A stretch of DNA of 64,000 nt, from assembly GCA_036250195.1 (NCBI GenBank), contig JAVHZZ010000003.1, positions 83,291,418 to 83,355,417 of the forward strand, given 5' to 3'. Both the position numbers and the translations under genes were made by a program. Positions 46,539 to 58,344 of the stretch are shown here, piece after piece (the first letter of the stretch is position 1; each line of letters starts with the position of its first letter). The notes below the pieces were generated by a model, which was not told the origin of the DNA, did not search any database, and saw only the letters and a list, made by a program, of their open reading frames with translations. The stretch is from Mixophyes australis. Lineage: Eukaryota; Chordata; Amphibia; Anura; Limnodynastidae.

Positions 46539-46602
46539 AACAAACCAATCATTTCAGCCACAGTTGTTTGGTAGGCCCTGTCGCTGAAATGATTGGTTTG
46601 TT
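46539..46602. repeat. perfect palindrome after the transposase
   Basis: Two 20-bp arms (46,539-46,558 and 46,583-46,602; AACAAACCAATCATTTCAGC and its complement) start 56 bases after the transposase stop codon. The hAT relic at 12.1 kb keeps the palindrome with different arm bases. Confidence 0.9.
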
Positions 46603-46842
46603 AAAGTGTGCATGTCCTATTTCAACAACATCAGGGTGGGTGGGAGGGCCCAAGGACAATTCCATCTTGCAACTCTTTTTTTGGCATTATGTGCTCTTTG
46701 GGGCCTAGTTCTATCTCCATCAGAGATATTCCTGCAGGCCATGTCACCGGCACAGCTATGTTGGTTTTAGATGTGCGTCCGGTGTCCGCCATCTGTGCAG
46801 TGGAATTTAGACTAGTTGAAGGAGGTTGTCTTTGTTTCTGTA

Positions 46843-49800
46843 GTTCCAAAAAAGAGGAACTGCGATTTCTATTACTATGTTCTTTGTTTTTATAGTTCCA
46901 AAAAAGAGGAACTGCCATTTCTATTACTACGTTCTTTGTTTGTGTAGTTCCAAAAAAGAGATACTGCCATTTCTATTACTATGTTCTTTGTTTTTATAGT
47001 TCCAAAAAAGAGGAACTGCCATTTCTATTACTATGTTCTTTGTTTTTATAGTTCCAAAAAAGAGGAACTGCCATTTCTATTACTACGCTCTTTGTTTCTG
47101 TAGTTCCAAAAAAGAGGAACTGCCATTTCTATTACTATGTTCTTTGTTTTTATAGTTCCAAAAAAGAGGAACTGTCATTTGTATTACTATGTTCTTTGTT
47201 TCTGTAGTTCCAAAAAAGAGGAACTGCCATTTATATTACTATGTTCTTTGTTTTTATAGTTCCAAAAAAGAGGAACTGCCATTTCTATTACTATGTTCTT
47301 TGTTTTTATAGTTCCAAAAAAGAGGAACTGCCATTTCTATTACTACGTTCTTTGTTTCTGTAGTTCCAAAAAAGAGGAACTGCCATTTCTATTACTATGT
47401 TCTTTGTTTTTATAGTTCCAAAAAAGAGGAACTGTCATTTCTATTACTACGTTCTTTGTTTCTGTAGTTCCAAAAAAGAGGAACTGCCATTTCTATTACT
47501 ATGTTCTTTGTTTTTATAGTTCCAAAAAATAGGAACTGCCATTTCTATTACTACGTTCTTTGTTTGTGTAGTTCCAAAAAAGAGGAACTGCCATTTCTAT
47601 TACTATGTTCTTTGTTTTTATAGTTCCAAAAAAGAGGAACTGCCATTTCTATTACTATGTTCTTTGTTTTTATAGTTCCAAAAGAGAGGAACTGCAATTT
47701 CTATTACTACGCTCTTTGTTTCTGTAGTTCCAAAAAAGAGGAACTGCCATTTCTATTACTATGTTCTTTGTTTTTATAGTTCCAAAAAAGAGGAACTGTC
47801 ATTTGTATTACTATGTTCTTTGTTTCTGTAGTTCCAAAAAAGAGGAACTGTCATTTATATTACTATGTTCTTTGTTTTTATAGTTCCAAAAAAGAGGAAC
47901 TGCCATTTCTATTACTATGTTCTTTGTTTTTATAGTTCCAAAAAAGAGGAACTGCCATTTCTATTACTACGTTCTTTGTTTCTGTAGTTCCAAAAAAGAG
48001 GAACTGCCATTTCTATTACTATGTTCTTTGTTTTTATAGTTCCAAAAAAGAGGAACTGTCATTTCTATTACTACGTTCTTTGTTTCTGTAGTTCCAAAAA
48101 AGAGGAACTGCCATTTCTATTACTATGTTCTTTGTTTTTATAATTCCAAAAAAGAGGAACTGCCATTTCTATTACTATGTTCTTTGTTTTTATAGTTCCA
48201 AAAAAGAGGAACTGCCATTTCTATTACTACGTTCTTTGTTTCTGTAGTTCCAAAAAAGAGGAACTGCCATTTCTATTACTATGTTCTTTGTTTTTATAAT
48301 TCCAAAAAAGAGGAACTGTCATTTGTATTACTATGTTCTTTGTTTCTGTAGTTCCAAAAAAGAGGAACTGCCATTTATATTACTATGTTCTTTGTTTTTA
48401 TAGTTCCAAAAAAGAGGAACTGCCATTTCTATTACTATGTTCTTTGTTTTTATAATTCCAAAAAAGAGGAACTGCCATTTCTATTACTATGTTCTTTGTT
48501 TTTATAGTTCCAAAAAAGAGGAACTGCCATTTCTATTACTACGTTCTTTGTTTCTGTAGTTCCAAAAAAGAGGAACTGCCATTTCTATTACTATGTTCTT
48601 TGTTTTTATAATTCCAAAAAAGAGGAACTGTCATTTGTATTACTATGTTCTTTGTTTCTGTAGTTCCAAAAAAGAGGAACTGCCATTTATATTACTATGT
48701 TCTTTGTTTTTATAGTTCCAAAAAAGAGGAACTGCCATTTCTATTACTATGTTCTTTGTTTTTATAGTTCCAAAAAAGAGGAACTGCCATTTCTATTACT
48801 ACGTTCTTTGTTTCTGTAGTTCCAAAAAAGAGGAACTGCCATTTCTATTACTATGTTCTTTGTTTTTATAGTTCCAAAAAAGAGGAACTGTCATTTCTAT
48901 TACTACGTTCTTTGTTTCTGTAGTTCCAAAAAAGAGGAACTGCCATTTCTATTACTATGTTCTTTGTTTTTATAGTTCCAAAAAAGAGGAACTGCCATTT
49001 CTATTACTACGTTCTTTGTTTGTGTAGTTCCAAAAAAGAGGAACTGCCATTTCTATTACTATGTTCTTTGTTTTTATAGTTCCAAAAAAGAGGAACTGCC
49101 ATTTCTATTACTATGTTCTTTGTTTTTATAGTTCCAAAAGAGAGGAACTGCAATTTCTATTACTACGCTCTTTGTTTCTGTAGTTCCAAAAAAGAGGAAC
49201 TGCCATTTCTATTACTATGTTCTTTGTTTTTATAGTTCCAAAAAAGAGGAACTGTCATTTGTATTACTATGTTCTTTGTTTCTGTAGTTCCAAAAAAGAG
49301 GAACTGTCATTTATATTACTATGTTCTTTGTTTTTATAGTTCCAAAAAAGAGGAACTGCCATTTCTATTACTATGTTCTTTGTTTTTATAGTTCCAAAAA
49401 AGAGGAACTGCCATTTCTATTACTACGTTCTTTGTTTCTGTAGTTCCAAAAAAGAGGAACTGCCATTTCTATTACTATGTTCTTTGTTTTTATAGTTCCA
49501 AAAAAGAGGAACTGTCATTTCTATTACTACGTTCTTTGTTTCTGTAGTTCCAAAAAAGAGGAACTGCCATTTCTATTACTATGTTCTTTGTTTTTATAAT
49601 TCCAAAAAAGAGGAACTGCCATTTCTATTACTACGTTCTTTGTTTCTGTAGTTCCAAGAAAGAGGAACTGCCATTTCTATTACTAAGTTCTTTCTTTTTA
49701 TAGTTCCAAAAAAGAGGAACTGCCATTTCTATTACTACGTTCTTTGTTTCTGTAGTTCCAAAAAAGAGGAACTGCCATTTCTATTACTATGTTCTTTGTT

Positions 49801-50274
49801 TTTATAGTTCCAAAAAAGGGGAAATGCCATTTCTATTACTACGTTCTTTGTTTCTGTAGTTCCCAAAAAGAGGAACTGCCATTTCTATTACTATGTTCTT
49901 TGTTTTTATAGTTCCAAAAAAGAGGAACTGCCATTTCTATTACTACGTTCTTTGTTTCTGTAGTTCCAAAAAAGAGGTACTGCCATTTCTATTACTATGT
50001 TCTTTGTTTTTATAGTTCCAAAAAAGAGGAACTGCCATTTCTATTACTACGTTCTTTGTTTCTGTAGTTCCAAAAAAGAGGAACTGCCATTTCTATTACT
50101 ATGTTCTTTGTTTTTATAGTTCCAAAAAAGAGGAACTGCCATTTCTATTACTACGCTCTTTGTTTCTGTAGTTACAAAAAAGAGGAACTGCCGTTTCTAT
50201 TACTATGTTCTTTGTTTTTATAGTTCCAAAAAAGAGGAACTGCCATTTCTAATACTATGTTCTTTGTTTTTATC
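46843..50274 (+). repeat. 66-unit, 52-bp satellite array
   Basis: GTTCC starts at 46,843 in the first unit and 50,223 in the last, which is exactly 65 periods of 52 bp. Each unit has AGTTCC, an 8-base A-rich loop and GGAACT, then TGCCATTTCTATTACTA and a TGTTCTTTGTTTTTAT or CGTTCTTTGTTTCTGT variant. A rare variant (AAAAGAGAGG with GCAATTT) occurs at 47,675 and 49,131, 28 units apart, so long blocks were duplicated. No coding role. Confidence 0.95.
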
Positions 50275-50298
50275 TGTGCAGTGGAATCTGTGCATTGA

Positions 50299-50690
50299 TG
50301 CGCTCCAACTACACCCTGTATATGCTGCAGAGGATGTAGGAGCAGGCAGCTGTGCAGTGGAATTCAGAACAGTTGAGGGTGATATATTGTGGCCCCGGTA
50401 CCAAATTGGGTACCGGGGCCACTCCACTACGCAGTCCAGATAGATGCGTATCAGATATTAAACTACATTCAGTGTTGGGGCCAAATCCAAAATTAATGAA
50501 AATGACCTGTCATTGTCAAAAACAAGAGGTATTGACGCGCTCAAACTACACCCTGTATATGCTGCAGAGGATTGTAGGAGCAGCCATATGTGCAGTGGAA
50601 TTTAGAACAGTTGAGGGAGGTATTGTGGCCCCGGTACCAAATTGGGTAGCGGGCCCAGTCCACTCTGCAGTCCAGAAAGCTACCTCGGTG
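50299..50690 (+). repeat. two duplicated fragments of transposase coding sequence
   Basis: CACCCTGTATATGCTGCAGA and its surroundings at 50,299-50,346 and 50,534-50,583 match the transposase segment at 45,402-45,447 that encodes the TRWNSTLYMLQRM block. The second copy extends left over CAAACAAGAGG-like text. Each is followed or preceded by GTGCAGTGGAATT, resembling 44,750-44,765. A palindrome with arms GGCCCCGGTACC lies at 50,391-50,420. Neither copy can encode a protein. Confidence 0.75.
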
Positions 50691-51379
50691 CAACGTTTTG
50701 GACTAAAAACAATATTGTGAGGTGTGAGGTGTTCAGAATAGACTGGAAATTAGTGGAAATAATTGTTATTGAATGTTATTGAGGTTAATAATAGCGTAGG
50801 AGTGGAAAACAACCAAAAAACAGGATTTTAGCACTTTTTATGCTTTTTAAAAAATAAATCAGAACCCAAAACCCGAAATCAGAACCAAAACCTTTCATCA
50901 GGTGTTTTGGCAAAACAAATCAGAACCCAAAACCTCAAGCTAATCAGAACCCAAAACCCAAAACCCTAAAAGTGCCCGGAGCACACCCCTATACAATATG
51001 TGATCTGACCATAGTCCAATGCAGCTACAAAATAACTTTACTTAAGCATTGAATGAATAAATCAATTAATACAATTGATTGGCTTATCACTGAGGCTGTA
51101 TCCTAAGTGGAAAACTAAGCAAGGTTGTGCGAGGATTTTCATTGCAATTGTTTGCAAAGAGCATGTTTATTGGTAAGTATATTGTATAAAGCAAGAACAT
51201 AGTTCAGCACAGGATATCTTTTCTCCTTGTGGTAGGTATCTGGGGTATCAAGGTATCAATATTGAGAGGAGTATGGTGCTCACTAAGCTGACACTGCTTG
51301 GGGCTCCATATTGTAACTGAACCACAGTTAGAATATGAAGTGGAGGGAAGATTGTCAAGAAGGTTAGTCTTTATCTATC

Positions 51380-52300
51380 ATGTCCCAGAAATATACCTAT
51401 TTGACTGATATTTGGGATGTCTGTTCAGAAGTAGATTATTGCTCCAGTAAGGATGGGGAAAACAGTGTAGTGAAGGGGAGACCGATACTGGTGGTAGGGG
51501 ATTTAATTAATAGGGGGACAGATTGGTTAATCTGGTGTCGGATTGTGAATGTTGAACAGTTTGCTGTTGACTTGGTGCTTGAGTACTGCATATTGTGGAT
51601 CAGGTTGATAGAATGTTAGGAGGTGATGGGGAGGACTCAATGTTCACGGTACATATCAGTACAAATGTCAAAGTTAGAACTAGATGGACAGTCGTTAAAA
51701 ATGAGTACAGGGAATTAGGTTGTAAACTTAAAGCAAGGGCCTGCTAGGTAGTATCGTCTGAACTACAACTATAACTGTGCTACACCTGAAAGTTTAGGAA
51801 AGTTAATAAGAGGCTAAGAAGTTGGTATGGTATGGAGGGTTTTAAGAGAACTGAGCTGATTTCTCTCTTGACTACAGATTCTACAGGCAGAACAGGGTGC
51901 ACCACAATGGGGAGGGTGCAGGTGTACTGGAGGAGACTATCGTTTGATGGCTGAAGGATATTTTAGACAAGAAACTGAGGGGTGGTGAACATAGAAGCAG
52001 TGCACAATGCAAACATTATAACAGTAAATTATAAGACAATTAGCATAAACAATTGCACTTAAAATTAACTATAATTGCAAATTTAAGTTGCAGCACTGAA
52101 TTTTTTTTTATCAATTTTCATGGGTGATTTTAACTATCCATATATAATTTGGAACAATGAAATGAATGATATAAGAAATGTATTTGCTGGATATGATAGT
52201 ATCTGATAGAAAAGTTATTATATCGCATGTACAGGTGGAATAGTGATCACAACACTGCAACGTTGGACTTCAGTTTTCAATAAATCATTTTGTAAAGGAG
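51380..52300 (+). pseudogene. CR1-like LINE relic (ORF1 end and endonuclease start)
   Basis: The plus strand gives GRPILVVGDLINRGTDWLIW, then FTVHIST-like text, KNEYRELGCKLKARA, and NGEGAGVLEETIV, which follow the order of the esterase-like ORF1 protein of CR1-type LINEs. Further on, GDFNYPYIIWNNE and SDHNTATLDFSF resemble the endonuclease domain of ORF2. Stops and frame changes separate all blocks, and the reverse transcriptase is absent. It is a 5' part of a dead LINE, truncated by or decayed before the Penelope-like element. Confidence 0.6.
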
Positions 52301-52690
52301 CTACAAAAACTAGTTTTATAGAAGCATTGAACCATGTAGGCTAGGAAAGTGTACTGTTAAATGACAGCATGGAATCTTTAAAAACTATTTAAATAGTACA
52401 TTTACTATATAAAGTACTCTTATCATACAACTACACAATTTCTAGGAAGTAAATACAACTAATGTGATAAATAAGTATAGCATAAATATGTAAGATTCAG
52501 GTAAAATATAATCAGGTTAGCAAAGACTAGACTGAAAAAGGATTGCAAAAGATAACGTCTAATCCCAACGTGTTTCTCAAGTACATAGAGTACACAAAGT
52601 AGAAAAATTATTGCATAAAAAGCTAATCTCTTAAATATGTTTTTTATCATCAGTTTTAACATAGGAGGGAAAAAAAGCAGGTTGTCTAGC
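52301..52690. other. no recognised gene
   Basis: AT-rich sequence between the CR1 relic and the Penelope-like element, possibly the decayed continuation of the LINE. Confidence 0.5.
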
Positions 52691-52785
52691 TACATCCTAT
52701 TGGAAAAATAGTTGAAAAAGTGTTAGACTGCGCTATTCTCAGCTGCTGCTATTCCTCCCAATGGAACCACACAATTGTTCCCAAA

Positions 52786-54830
52786 CAAAAGTATCTATAA
52801 CTCAATTTGAGTGTAATCAGTGCCACTGAGTGTGATCAATCCTCTATACAAACTAGTAAGTGTTACAAAAAGAAAAATTAACACCTAAAACACCTGACTG
52901 AAGCAACAAGCAGTATTCAAAGCAAAAAGTGTAATAAAGTAATATACAATATTCAAACATAAAATAATAAAATAATACTTATATTCAATTAACGAGTAGA
53001 TCCATACATCACAATTTTGTGATCCTTTCCTCCGTGTTATTTCGAAGTGATGTACAGCATGTCAAAAAATAGAAATATAACATAGTGTGACATCGTTTAA
53101 TCCAGATTATTAAATATAAACTGGAAGCAATCCTGAAGAAAATTTAAATGTGATTTAGTCCATACAATTTATTCCACCGCAATAGGTCTCCTTTCTGATT
53201 CTACTTACTATAACATCAATATATAATCGCCTTCAGTGCTCAAACAGTTTCAATGTCATGTGTTTCCTGGTCCATCACCACCCAAATCCTTAAGTGAAAA
53301 CACTTACAAGAGGAAGATTGATAAAAGCATGGTATCAGATTTCTTTGGATCTTTTGTCTTCCCTCTGTGATAATGCTGAAAATTCCTTACAGGTATAATC
53401 CCTCGGTGTAGATATGGAAAAATATAAAACGAATCTAGTGTGATACTGTTTATGACTAAAATACACTTCTATTGCACATAAATGCATACATGGCAAACAA
53501 ATTTAAAAAATACATAAAAAATTATTAAACTAAAAAAACTGAAACATGATAGTATGAGGATCCCGACCAGATGGAGATAGATATGAGCAGGTTGTTATAA
53601 ATTCCCGGGATATCTGCACAGTCTCCACTCCTCTGGTACATCAGATGCTATATATGGGGTCCTGTTGCTTCCAGATTTTGCAGCCCTTTTAACCATGCGT
53701 TTCAACCTCTTAGGACAGGTCTTTTTCAAGGATAGGGCTGGTACAAACTGACTCCCTTTTATGCAGGAAGTCTGCCTAATGCAGGTTCATAGGTCATATA
53801 ATTATATCATAGAAAATACATGTTAAAACTCACATATGAGTTAAATAAATTAAAATAAGGATTTATACTGAATGGTAAAAGAGCTAGATAATACATATTA
53901 TACAAATCACAACCTAAAAGAAATATACAGATCGCAATCCAGATAAATATCTGGTGCATTACTGTTCAAAATGTCCAACCCTATAATGTTCCAACACCAT
54001 CCAATACTATCCACTAATATCATAAATCACATTGGGGAAATAAACGTAAAAGTTATTAGTTTCTAGTAGAAAGTGGAATGCCATTTGCATTCCACCGCCA
54101 CTTCCGGTTTGCGGGTCACCTGATTTTTGTAATAAATATCCAAGTGGTAAACTTGATAGAAAGGTGGAACGCTGATGCGTTCCACCACACCACTTCTGGT
54201 CTCTGCGTCCATCGTTTATTTCCGGTCCTGCGCGTCTATCAAGGGGTAATTACAGCCTCGGATATCTTTAAATGGTGGAACGCTTCAACTATTCATTTGA
54301 TTGAGACGACCTGATGGAATTAATGGATTTGGAATGCTGGGTATAACTTAAGATGGAAAAGGGGATAATACCAATTTATTGATGCCTTGAATAGCAAGGC
54401 AATATAAATTATGCCATCATGACAATTAGATCTTCTATATATTTACATAGGAGAAATAGAAATGGTGATATTATAAACATATATGGGAGCATATAGCGAG
54501 GACATTATCAAAGAATAGAATAAAAGACATTGAAATTCAAAAGGGAAAGCTATACTTGCACATTGGAAGATGATAACATAACGTTCTTTTGAATACTAGG
54601 ATAAGATGTAACATTTTTAATACAATTTTTATAGAGGTACATATTGGTCTTTATAAATTGTATACAACAAATTTTACATTTTGTATGAATATATAATATT
54701 GATTTTCTCAGAATAAATAAAGTATAATCTAATTATAATTGATATAATTTGACACGATTTCTCTACCAATGAATTATCAAAACATATACACATGTTGATG
54801 TTATACACATGATGTTATACATATTTTTCA
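52786..54830 (+). repeat. left arm of the long inverted repeat
   Basis: The reverse complement of this arm follows the right arm in order, with scattered mismatches. It contains ATGCGTTTCAACCTCTT near 53,695 and three short segments with GTGGAACGC/GCATTCCAC text at 54,070-54,290. The 54,310-54,540 part is displaced in the right arm, so that arm is rearranged. Confidence 0.75.
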
Positions 54831-54839
54831 TGTTACAAG

Positions 54840-57060
54840 TGATAAACTCATTGATTTTATAGATAGTTCCTGTATGTGAAAATTCCTTAATACTAGAAGT
54901 ATTTGTCTTAATTATTCTGCACCCCACACATTCCCAACATCTGAAGAATTCTTTTGTTTTAATGAGGTTCTTTGGGGGATTCTCCTTTAGAGGACCTCTT
55001 ATTAATTTATCTTTTAGTGTTGGTGCTCTTTTATGTCTAAAAGATGGTTTATCAGGAAGTAATTTCTGTAGTACTGGATCTTTATGTAAAAGATTCCAGT
55101 GTTTATTTACAACTCTTTCAAAATCTTAATATTGCACATATTGTGAGGTAAATGCAAATTCTATTCTATTTTGATATTTCTTTTCATTGGTATCTTTCTT
55201 ATTTTCAAGTAAGTCTCCTCTTTCTATTTTTATTATCTTAGTTTGTGCTTTCTGTAATTCTTCTATTGTGTATCCTTTATCTCTGAAATCCAATTTCATT
55301 TTAACCAACTGTTCTACATCTGTACAGTTTCTTTTCACCCTTAAGAATTGGCTGTATGACACCCCTTTAAGCCAATTTTCATGGTGTTCGCTGTTCCTCA
55401 ATAAATATGAATTTACATCTGTTGGTTTTCTATAACCTTTAGATTTGATTAACCCTTGTTCAATATATACACTGACATCTAAAAAATTAACTAACGCTTT
55501 ACTCCTAGAGAAAGCAAACACAATATTATTTTCATTATTATTGATATATTTGCAGAATAGATTCAAGGATTGTATGTCTCCTTTCCAAACAAAGAAAACA
55601 TCATCAATGTAACTGTACCAGACAACCAGATTTGCCCCGAAGGGGTTGTTAGCCCCTATGTACAGATGCTCCCAGCTAGCCATAAAAGATTGGCATAGCT
55701 AGGGGCAAACCTGGTGCACATTGTCATCCCTATTTTTTGAAGATAGTAATCAAAATAAAAATAATTGTTCTCTAGAATAAAACGTATACCTTCCAATATG
55801 AAATTAATCAATTGACTAGAAGGATTAGCATTTCTCAAATGGAATTCAACAGCTTTGATGCCTGCATCGTGCTTTATGAAAGTATATAATGCAGTAACAT
55901 CTGCTGTAACTAGTATACAATTTTCTTCCCATAAAATATTCTATAGTTTATTAAGGAAATCTCCAGTATCTTTGAGATATGTTAAAGTTGAAGTCACTAA
56001 AGGTTGTAAATATCGGTCTATCAAAAATGATACATTGGTTGTAATACTGTTAATGGCCCAAATGATCGGTCTTCCCTGGGGATTACTAGTGTTTTTATGT
56101 ATTTTTGGTAAAATATATATATGAGGGGTATTTGGGTTAGGCTTTGGGACCTTTTATATAAGTTGAGTAGAATGTTGAATTCCTCTTAAACTTCAACTTC
56201 TCTATCATTACATCTTCTTTTATCGTTCCCTGTGTATCAATCTGTTCTTTAGAATTAACTTTCAAATAAAAAAAAATTGAGATTGAGTTTACGAATATAT
56301 TTTTGTATATCAATATATGTCTTAAAGAAATCTGATATATACGTTGGAGAGAACTTTAATCCTTTCGATAAAAGTGAAATGTTATTCTCTGCTAATATTC
56401 TCGAATTAAGATTATAAATCTTATTTTCATTATTAGGATTTTTTCCATAATTTTATTCTTATTAGAATTAAATTTTTAATTTGTCGTTTATATTTCTTAA
56501 TAGATTTGTTTCCACCTCTTTTGCCTCTTTTTTTTTGTTTTAATATCTCTTATAGTTAGTAACGTCTGGGGTTGATCATTGGTTTTGTCCATCTCCTTAT
56601 TGGAAATGGGCCTCTTTCCAAAAAAGGTTCCTTATCTTCTTCTCTCAACAACTCATATCTATTCTTAATGGGAAGATAAGAGTTGTCTCTTTCTTTATAA
56701 ATATTCCAGTTTATTGGAATCCTCCTTCTATAATTAGAAATGGCCTCTCTTTATTTCTTTTCTCTTTTAGTAGGTTGTTGCGCCTCGTATGATTTATTTA
56801 TATAATCTCTAATGCTCTCTTCATCCTCTATTTACTCATCATATATATCTTTTTTTTTCATTCTGTATCTTTTCTTTTTCTCTATTTCTCTCTCCTTTTT
56901 TTGTCAAATTCAAACTTTTCTCCAATGACTCTCTATCTCTTTTATATTTCTTCTGTTTTTTGTATATTAGTTCTTTAGTATTTCTTTCCACCTTATTTTC
57001 CATTCTCTGTATACTTTCCTTCACATCCTTTAAATCCCCAAAGGATTTGAATTTGTTTAT
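54840..57060 (-). pseudogene. Penelope-like reverse transcriptase, frameshifted
   Basis: The protein would copy element RNA at a nick. From high to low coordinates the minus strand gives charged Lys/Glu-rich text (about 57,020-56,500); LNSRILAENNISLLSKGLKF and FSPTYISDFFKTYID (about 56,430-56,300); PKIHKNTSNPQGRPII; LVTADVTALYTFI; LINFILEGIRFILENNYF (55,838-55,656 frame); then 55,683-55,126 with the catalytic YIDD box at about 55,605, NFLDVSV, RKPTDVNSYL and YSQFLRVKRNCTD. After a stop, NKHWNLLHKDPVLQKLLPDK and a Cys-containing segment lead to a badly decayed GIY-YIG-like region near 54,880. A one-base shift near 55,685 and several stops make it inactive. The family call is firm because this motif order is specific to Penelope-like elements. 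Confidence 0.82.
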
Positions 57061-57264
57061 CCATATATTCCAGTTATGCTCTCCTTTCCATGATGATTAC
57101 ATTCATCAGGGAAAAAGAGCATTACTGAAGAATGGAATTCCATCTTATTTTGAACTCCACAGATGAGGAGCCAAAAGATGGTATTTTAGTGATAACTAAC
57201 CCTTTTGGAATAAGATGTTCAGTTTGATATCTCTCTAAGGTGGCGGTCTCCCACAAACTCTATT

Positions 57265-58040
57265 TTCTTTTACATACATACAAAGTATTTCGCGTTTAAA
57301 CCTAAATAATGAGATGATTGGTAAATTGAAAAAGAAATATTTATCGAAAAAATGCAACAATACATCATGTATTAGCATGAGCACATGTAAATTAAATAAA
57401 ATCATTTAGCTAGATATGGCATGTATACAATGACAAACATTACAACGCAATAAAATCTGTGATACAATATTAGGTGCACAGAGTATTGTCCAGCTTAAGT
57501 AGATATGTTCAGATAAATATTGAACTGGTTACAGTCCTGGAAGATGGTAAAGTCCAGTGTAACTTGACTAGATGCCCAGGATGTAGAATGGAATAAAATA
57601 CTTGCGCTTAATAGCGGTCCAGAGATCCAGGGATCGTCCTGTTTATCCAATGTGTAATGATGATGGTAAGCGGGCGATCCGGGCAGTAGTACAGTGTATA
57701 ATGTCCAAAGTCCAATGTGGAGGTCTACGGAGTATCTAGCCAAGTTACACTGGACTTTACCATCTTCCAGGACTGTAACCAGTTCAATATTTATCTGAAC
57801 ATATCTACTTAAGCTGGATGTTACTCTGTGCACCTATTATTGTATCACAGATTTTATTGTGTTGTAATGTTTGTCATTGTATACATGCCATATCTAGATC
57901 AATGATTTTATTTAATTTACATGTGCTCATGCTAATACATGACGTATTGTTGCATTTTTTCGATAAATACTTCTTTTTCAATTTACCAATCATCTCATTA
58001 TTTAGGTTTAAACGCGGAATACTTTGTATGTATGTATGAT
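57265..58040. repeat. foldback of about 780 bp inside the Penelope-like element
   Basis: Two arms of about 300 bp (57,265-57,570 and 57,735-58,040) are nearly perfect complements: ACATACAAAGTATTTCGCGT against CGCGGAATACTTTGTATGT, and CTTAAGTAGATATGTTCAGA against its complement. The spacer is about 165 bp. It sits between the reverse transcriptase and the right inverted arm. It may be a separate foldback element inserted there. Confidence 0.85.
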
Positions 58041-58118
58041 ATCAGGTTGGATTTCCCTGTTCTTCTGCTGCTTACCTATCTTATCCTGTAGTATGCTTCC
58101 TTCCTTACAATTAACCTT

Positions 58119-58283
58119 CTATTTTCTTTTAGTACAATCTAATGTTTTCAAAATGGTATCAAGATCTTCATCACATACATCAGATTGATTAATCTCTTGA
58201 TCAAAAGCTTCTTTGATCAAATGAATCCTCTTATTTCTATGTGAAAACATATTGCAGCAGTCCACCACCCTTAATTGTGTAAA
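58119..58283 (-). pseudogene. possible N-terminal coding fragment of the Penelope-like element
   Basis: The minus-strand text TQLRVVDCCNMFSHRNKRIH, then IKEAFDQEINQSD and LDTILKTLDCTKRK, is acidic/basic and protein-like. It lies upstream of the reverse transcriptase beyond the foldback. I do not recognise a domain. It could be the start of the element's ORF separated by the foldback insertion. Confidence 0.35.
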
Positions 58284-58344
58284 AATGAAGATATTGGAAA
58301 AATAGATGAAAAAGTGGTAGACCACGCTATTCTCAGCTGCTGCT

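Larger units (their letters stand above)
40213..50991 (+). mobile_element. 10.8 kb hAT element with dead transposase and large satellite array, TSD TACAATAT
   Basis: The 8-bp repeat TACAATAT flanks the element at 40,205-40,212 and 50,992-50,999. The termini are imperfect inverted repeats: TAAGGATGAGC at the left, and TAGGGGTGTGC at the right when reversed. From left to right it has a terminal hairpin, C/T-rich short repeats, a nested second hAT (40,624-42,559), an AT-rich stretch, 59-bp and 52-bp arrays, a frameshifted BED-finger transposase, a conserved palindrome, a 66-unit 52-bp array, two partial copies of transposase sequence and a CCAAAA-rich end. It is about three to four times the usual hAT length. 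Confidence 0.88.

Noticed and set aside
46843..50274. Regular repeat array reminiscent of CRISPR
   Set aside because: Whole 52-bp units repeat with no unique spacers, in a eukaryotic transposon setting, with no cas genes.
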